The notes below the pieces were generated by a model. The model saw nothing but the letters and a program-made list of their open reading frames with translations, was not told where the DNA came from and did not search any database. A stretch of DNA of 64,000 bases from Chitinophaga tropicalis (lineage in GTDB: Bacteria; Bacteroidota; Bacteroidia; Chitinophagales; Chitinophagaceae), in assembly GCF_009758205.1 (NCBI RefSeq), contig NZ_WRXN01000010.1, forward strand, positions 124,001 to 188,000. Reading direction: 5' to 3'. Position numbers and translations under genes: made by a program. Positions 60,638-64,000 of this stretch are shown here, piece by piece (within the stretch, counting starts at the first letter, position 1; each line of letters opens with the position of its first letter).

Positions 60638-61798
60638 ATGTCTACCAAAAGAGATTACTACGAAATACTGGGTGTATCCAAATCCGCTTCCCAGGATGAG
60701 ATAAAAAAAGCCTACCGCAAAGTGGCGATGCAGTACCATCCTGACCGGAACCCCGACAATAAAGAAGCAGAAGAAAAATTCAAAGAGGCAGCTGAAGCCT
60801 ATGAAGTATTGAGCGATGCCGACAGGCGGGCGCAATATGACCGTTTTGGCCATGCAGCTGCAGGTGCAGGCCGCGGAGGCTATGGTGGCAGCATGAACAT
60901 GGAAGACATTTTCTCCAACTTTGGCGACATTTTCGGAGAAGATATTTTCGGCAGTTTCTTTGGCGGCGGCAACCGTGGCGGTGGCGGCGGCAGACGCAGC
61001 AGAGGCACACGTGGTTCCAACCTGCGCGTAAAGATCCGTCTCAACTATGAAGAGATCTCTAAAGGGGTAGAGAAAAAGATAAAAGTAAAGAAATACGTTC
61101 CCTGTCAGCACTGTAGCGGACTGGGAGCAAAAGATAAGAACTCTTTCCAGACCTGCGGCACCTGTGGTGGCTCAGGCCAGGTAAGAAAAGTAACCCAGAC
61201 CTTCCTGGGACAGATGCAGACCGTTACCACCTGCCCTACCTGTCATGGCGAAGGTCAGACCATCACCAGCAAATGCGGCCACTGTAAAGGAGAAGGACGT
61301 ATGTTCGGAGAAGAAATGGTGACCATTCCTATTCCTGCAGGTGTACAGGAAGGCATGCAGCTGAGCCTCAGCGGTAAAGGTAATGCCGGTGAAAGAGGCG
61401 GCGCCCCCGGCGATCTGAACATCCTCATTGAAGAAGAACCACATCCGGAACTGCAGCGTGACGGGCTCAATGTAGCTTATGACCTTTATATTTCCTTCCC
61501 TGACGCAGTATTTGGTACTTCCGTGGAAGTGCCTACCATAGATGGGAAAGCTAAAATAAAGATCCCGCCAGGCACGCAGAGCGGCAAGGTGTTCAGACTT
61601 AAAGGAAAAGGCTTCCCTTCCGTAAACTCTTATGAAAAAGGAGACCAGCTTATCCAGGTGAATGTATGGACGCCCCAGCAGGTGAATGGCGAAGAGAAAG
61701 CGTTCCTGGAAAAGGTACAGGCATCAGATAACTTCCGTCCTAACCCGGAAAAATCAGCTAAAGGTTTCTTCGATAAAGTAAGAGATATTTTCAGCTGA
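60638..61798 (+). CDS. dnaJ: chaperone protein DnaJ (type I Hsp40)
   Basis: 386 residues, full type I organisation. J domain (1-70) with YHPDRNPDN holding the HPD that stimulates DnaK. A Gly/Phe-rich region follows (GAGRGGYGGSMNMED, FGGGNRGGGGGRR). The zinc domain has four CxxCxGxG units: CQHCSGLG, CGTCGGSG, CPTCHGEG and CGHCKGEG. The C-terminal substrate-binding domains end in FFDKVRDIF. It co-operates with DnaK and GrpE in protein folding. A hairpin lies between grpE and dnaJ, and a terminator follows. Confidence 0.97.
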   Translation: MSTKRDYYEILGVSKSASQDEIKKAYRKVAMQYHPDRNPDNKEAEEKFKEAAEAYEVLSDADRRAQYDRFGHAAAGAGRGGYGGSMNMEDIFSNFGDIFGEDIFGSFFGGGNRGGGGGRRSRGTRGSNLRVKIRLNYEEISKGVEKKIKVKKYVPCQHCSGLGAKDKNSFQTCGTCGGSGQVRKVTQTFLGQMQTVTTCPTCHGEGQTITSKCGHCKGEGRMFGEEMVTIPIPAGVQEGMQLSLSGKGNAGERGGAPGDLNILIEEEPHPELQRDGLNVAYDLYISFPDAVFGTSVEVPTIDGKAKIKIPPGTQSGKVFRLKGKGFPSVNSYEKGDQLIQVNVWTPQQVNGEEKAFLEKVQASDNFRPNPEKSAKGFFDKVRDIFS

Positions 61799-61817
61799 GT
61801 TATCTTTTATAAAATAT

Positions 61818-61848
61818 TAAAGCCGCCCGGTTATACCAGGCGGCTTTA
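61818..61848 (+). terminator. terminator of dnaJ
   Basis: TAAAGCCGCC (61818-61827) with GGCGGCTTTA (61839-61848), a 10-bp stem, followed by TTTTTAA. Confidence 0.75.
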
Positions 61849-61876
61849 TTTTTAATTCCATATTTTTACAGGTTAC

Positions 61877-62824
61877 ATGTTCGATCCTTCTAAACTACAG
61901 ATGCTGGAAAACCGGCTGGTAAAGGTGTTCAAACACCTCCGCAAAACTGCGCGCCGCCAGAATATTACCTGTTACAGGGTATATGATGACGATATTCCTG
62001 AATTTCCCTTCAGCATAGAATTATATGAAGACCATGTATACGTGGCTGAATACCACCGCCAGCATGGTATGGAAGAGGAAGAACACGAGCGCTGGCTGGA
62101 TAGCAGCCTGGAAGTGATAGCGAAAGTGCTGGAAACAGCGCCGGAAAAGATATGGGTGAAACAACGCCAGCGTAAGGCAAGTCGCCAGGACCAATATGAA
62201 AAACTATCCTTCGAAAGTCATGAGATGGTAGCTCATGAAGCCGGATTATCTTTTAAGGTCAATCTCTCAGACTACCTGGATACAGGACTTTTCCTTGACC
62301 ACCGTATTACACGGGGCATGGTAAAGAATGAGGCTGCAGGTAAGAAAGTGCTTAACCTGTTCTGCTATACCGGCTCCTTTTCCGTATATGCTGCCGCAGG
62401 CGGAGCAACGCGTATCACCTCAGTAGATCTGTCTAAAACATACCTGGCGTGGGGAGAAGAAAACATGAAGCTGAACGGGTTTGACCCCGCGAAATATGAG
62501 TTTGTACATGCAGATGTGCTCCAGTACCTGGATACACTTCCTGCAAATGAATATGACATCGTAGTACTGGACCCGCCCACCTTCTCTAACAGCAAACGTA
62601 TGAAGGACTTCCTGGATATACAACGGGACCATGTTATGATCCTCAATAAAGTGCTGAATGCTACCAAACCCGGAGGTATTGTCTATTTCAGCAATAACTA
62701 CCGCCGTTTTGTACTGGAAACAGAACAGATCAACGCTACAGAGATCAAAGACATCACTGCACAGACCATTCCTTTTGACTTCCAGCAAAAGCTGATCAGG
62801 AAGTGCTACAGGATCACCCGATAA
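61877..62824 (+). CDS. class I SAM-dependent methyltransferase (RlmK/RlmL C-terminal-like)
   Basis: 315 residues. N-terminal part of about 130 residues has the RlmL-type linker features (VKVFKHLRKTARRQNITCYR and IYDDDIPEFPFSIE-like text, here VYDDDIPEFPFSIELYED), then SFKVNLSDYLDTGLFLDHRI. The catalytic domain has VLNLFCYTGSFSVYAAAGGA (motif I), TSVDLSKTYLAWGEENMKLN and VVLDPPTFSNSK (motif IV). This is the PF10672 class that methylates 23S rRNA (7-methylguanosine at position 2069 in E. coli RlmKL). The target here is inferred from family only. A -7-like TATTTTTA lies just upstream. The glycosyltransferase gene begins 19 bases downstream. Confidence 0.9.
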   Translation: MFDPSKLQMLENRLVKVFKHLRKTARRQNITCYRVYDDDIPEFPFSIELYEDHVYVAEYHRQHGMEEEEHERWLDSSLEVIAKVLETAPEKIWVKQRQRKASRQDQYEKLSFESHEMVAHEAGLSFKVNLSDYLDTGLFLDHRITRGMVKNEAAGKKVLNLFCYTGSFSVYAAAGGATRITSVDLSKTYLAWGEENMKLNGFDPAKYEFVHADVLQYLDTLPANEYDIVVLDPPTFSNSKRMKDFLDIQRDHVMILNKVLNATKPGGIVYFSNNYRRFVLETEQINATEIKDITAQTIPFDFQQKLIRKCYRITR

Positions 62825-62843
62825 AAACAAGAAAACTGCCTAC

Positions 62844-63884
62844 ATGAATATTTTGTTTGCCGGCGATTTTGAGCCTGGTTACAACAGAACAAAGATCATC
62901 ATAGACGGGCTCCGGGCACAACCCGGAGTAACATTGTCATTCTACAATTACAAGGAAAAAAGTAAATGGAACTTTCCAGCCCTGCGTAAAGCATGCAAGG
63001 CTGCAGATGTTATTTTCCTTCCCTCCTTTACCCACCAGGACGTACTGATGATCAAATGGCTGTCAGGGAAGCCCCTGATCTTTGATCCGCTGATATCACG
63101 TTATATGTCCAAAGTGTTTGATTACAAAAAAGTAGGTAAGTACTCTCCCAGGGCATTCAAGAACTATCTGAAAGATAAGATCTCTATGAGCATGGCTGAC
63201 CTGGTGGTATGCGATACACATGCTCACCTGCAATACTTCCATGATACCTTCAATATCCCGGAGCATAAAATGCATGTACTGCCTGTCGGGGTTAATACAG
63301 ATGACTTTAAACCCGCTCCTGTACAACATCCGCAAAATACCTTCATTGCAGGATTTTATGGTGGGTTTATTCCTTTGCAGGGCACACGCATGATCATTGA
63401 AGCGGCTAAGGTATTGCAACCACATACTGACATACAGTTCCGGCTGATAGGTGATGGTTTTGAGTTTAAAAAAGTGCAGCAGCTGGCAAAGGATTATGGG
63501 TTGGATAATGTGAGTTTCCTGGGATGGGTGAATTATAATAAGCTTGCGGAAGAAGTGAATGCGTTTGATATCTGCCTGGGGATTTTCGGGGAAACAATGA
63601 AAGCAGATGCGGTGATACCAAATAAGATCTTTCATTATGCTGCTTTACAGAAAGCTATCATCACAAAGAATGCTCCTGCTATCAGAGAAATATTTGAAGA
63701 CGGCAGGGATATTATATTGTCTGAAAATACGGCAACGGCTATCGCAGAAAAGATATTGCTGTTGAAAAATGATCCTGTTCTGAGAGCAGCTGTTGCAGAG
63801 CAGGGGTATAGGAAGATCGTTACAGGGTATAATCATAAGGTAATAGGAAAGAGTTTATATGAGCTTGCAGTGAGGCTTTTATAG
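62844..63884 (+). CDS. glycosyltransferase family 4-like protein
   Basis: 346 residues. GT-B fold, retaining group. N-terminal acceptor half starts at MNILFAGDFEPGYNRTK with ADVIFLPSFTHQDVLMIKWL, then DLVVCDTHAHLQYF. The donor half is clearer: LPVGVNTDDFKPA, VIAGFYGGFIPLQGT-type text (here FIAGFYGGFIPLQGT), FRLIGDGFEFKKVQQLAKDY and SFLGWVNYNKLAEEV. The region KIFHYAALQKAIITKNAPAI and REIFEDGRD includes the acidic residue pattern of GT4 enzymes. Sugar donor and acceptor are unknown. It lies 19 bases after the methyltransferase gene and is probably its operon partner by position, though function does not link them. Confidence 0.88.
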   Translation: MNILFAGDFEPGYNRTKIIIDGLRAQPGVTLSFYNYKEKSKWNFPALRKACKAADVIFLPSFTHQDVLMIKWLSGKPLIFDPLISRYMSKVFDYKKVGKYSPRAFKNYLKDKISMSMADLVVCDTHAHLQYFHDTFNIPEHKMHVLPVGVNTDDFKPAPVQHPQNTFIAGFYGGFIPLQGTRMIIEAAKVLQPHTDIQFRLIGDGFEFKKVQQLAKDYGLDNVSFLGWVNYNKLAEEVNAFDICLGIFGETMKADAVIPNKIFHYAALQKAIITKNAPAIREIFEDGRDIILSENTATAIAEKILLLKNDPVLRAAVAEQGYRKIVTGYNHKVIGKSLYELAVRLL

Positions 63885-63897
63885 TAAGATAACTGCA

Positions 63898-63940
63898 CAT
63901 AAAAAAACGCTTTTGCCTTCGGCAAAAGCGTTTTTTTATG
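63898..63940. terminator. 20-bp bidirectional terminator hairpin
   Basis: Arms 63898-63917 and 63921-63940 are perfect inverses (core AACGCTTTTGCC-TTC-GGCAAAAGCGTT with A7/T7 tracts). It ends the glycosyltransferase transcript and probably that of a convergent gene beyond the window. Confidence 0.85.
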
Positions 63941-63942
63941 AA

Positions 63943-63957
63943 GGCCTGCGGCCGGCT
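63943..63957 (-). repeat. GGCCGCAGGCC element, copy 4
   Basis: GGCCTGCGGCCGGCT on the plus strand. On the minus strand the preceding bases AGATATTTTTAGCC match those of copy 1 (AGATATTTATAGCA) at most positions. The order (element, then terminator) fits an unseen minus-strand gene ending just past 64000. Confidence 0.55.
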
Positions 63958-64000
63958 AAAAATATCTTTATAAATAGATGTTCTGACCTGCGGCAACACC

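Noticed and set aside
1..64000. Insertion sequences, integrons, rRNA and tRNA genes
   Set aside because: I looked for transposase-like proteins, terminal inverted repeats beside them, tRNA-like cloverleaf segments and rRNA stretches and saw none. A tRNAscan/Rfam run could still find a short one.

Overview
The window is chromosomal DNA from a member of Bacteroidota, most likely Chitinophagaceae (Chitinophaga-like). Evidence: two tandem SusC/SusD pairs, a giant PKD-repeat protein with a gliding-type C-terminal domain beside a PorP/SprF protein, a type IX secretion sorting-domain protein, a DarA-like (flexirubin/dialkylresorcinol) gene, and promoters of the Bacteroidota form TTG-N19-TAnnTTTG with very short leaders and no obvious Shine-Dalgarno sequences. 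I see no rRNA, tRNA, CRISPR array, transposase or prophage structural genes.

Layout. 1-5.8 kb: partial darA-like gene, a candidate small RNA, a methyltransferase, a head-GIN lipoprotein, guaA and a periplasmic-binding-like lipoprotein. 5.8-15 kb: the DNA-ligase-associated repair cassette (MBL exonuclease, ATP-dependent ligase, Lhr-like helicase, PdeM nuclease), split by an Lrp regulator, an S66 peptidase and an unknown lipoprotein, and followed by an HDAC-like hydrolase. 15-22 kb: a LexA-like XRE-S24 repressor, two membrane proteins, and a dinB-dnaE2 translesion operon. 22-25 kb: aspartate kinase, an Ldh-family oxidoreductase and a DUF3467 protein. 25-35 kb: two SusC/SusD pairs. 35-38 kb: an exported helix-hairpin-helix/beta-barrel protein and a second barrel-like protein. 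38-51 kb: housekeeping genes (deoxynucleoside kinase, trpS, gatC, two LolD-type ATPases, a cobalamin adenosyltransferase, fabI, recN, Nif3, an M32 peptidase, a rhodanese-thioredoxin). 51-59 kb: surface/T9SS genes and a peroxiredoxin. 59-64 kb: two rRNA-methyltransferase-like genes, grpE-dnaJ and a glycosyltransferase.

Most interesting result. Four copies of a 13-bp palindrome, CTAA-N5-TTAG, occur as two pairs. One pair (20-bp spacing) covers the promoter of the XRE-S24 repressor. The other (19-bp spacing) covers the promoter of dinB-dnaE2. The repressor has a LexA-like Ala-Gly bond and Ser/Lys dyad at LexA-like spacing. Together these look like a self-contained damage-inducible mutagenesis regulon with its own operator.

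Other non-coding structure: a recurrent GGCCGCAGGCC hairpin placed between a stop codon and a terminator at four loci; terminators sharing an AACGCTT stem; ACGATTTAGATTTTG direct repeats upstream of both susC genes; five tandem 11-bp repeats upstream of the M32 peptidase; and an Lrp-type operator upstream of the Lrp gene.
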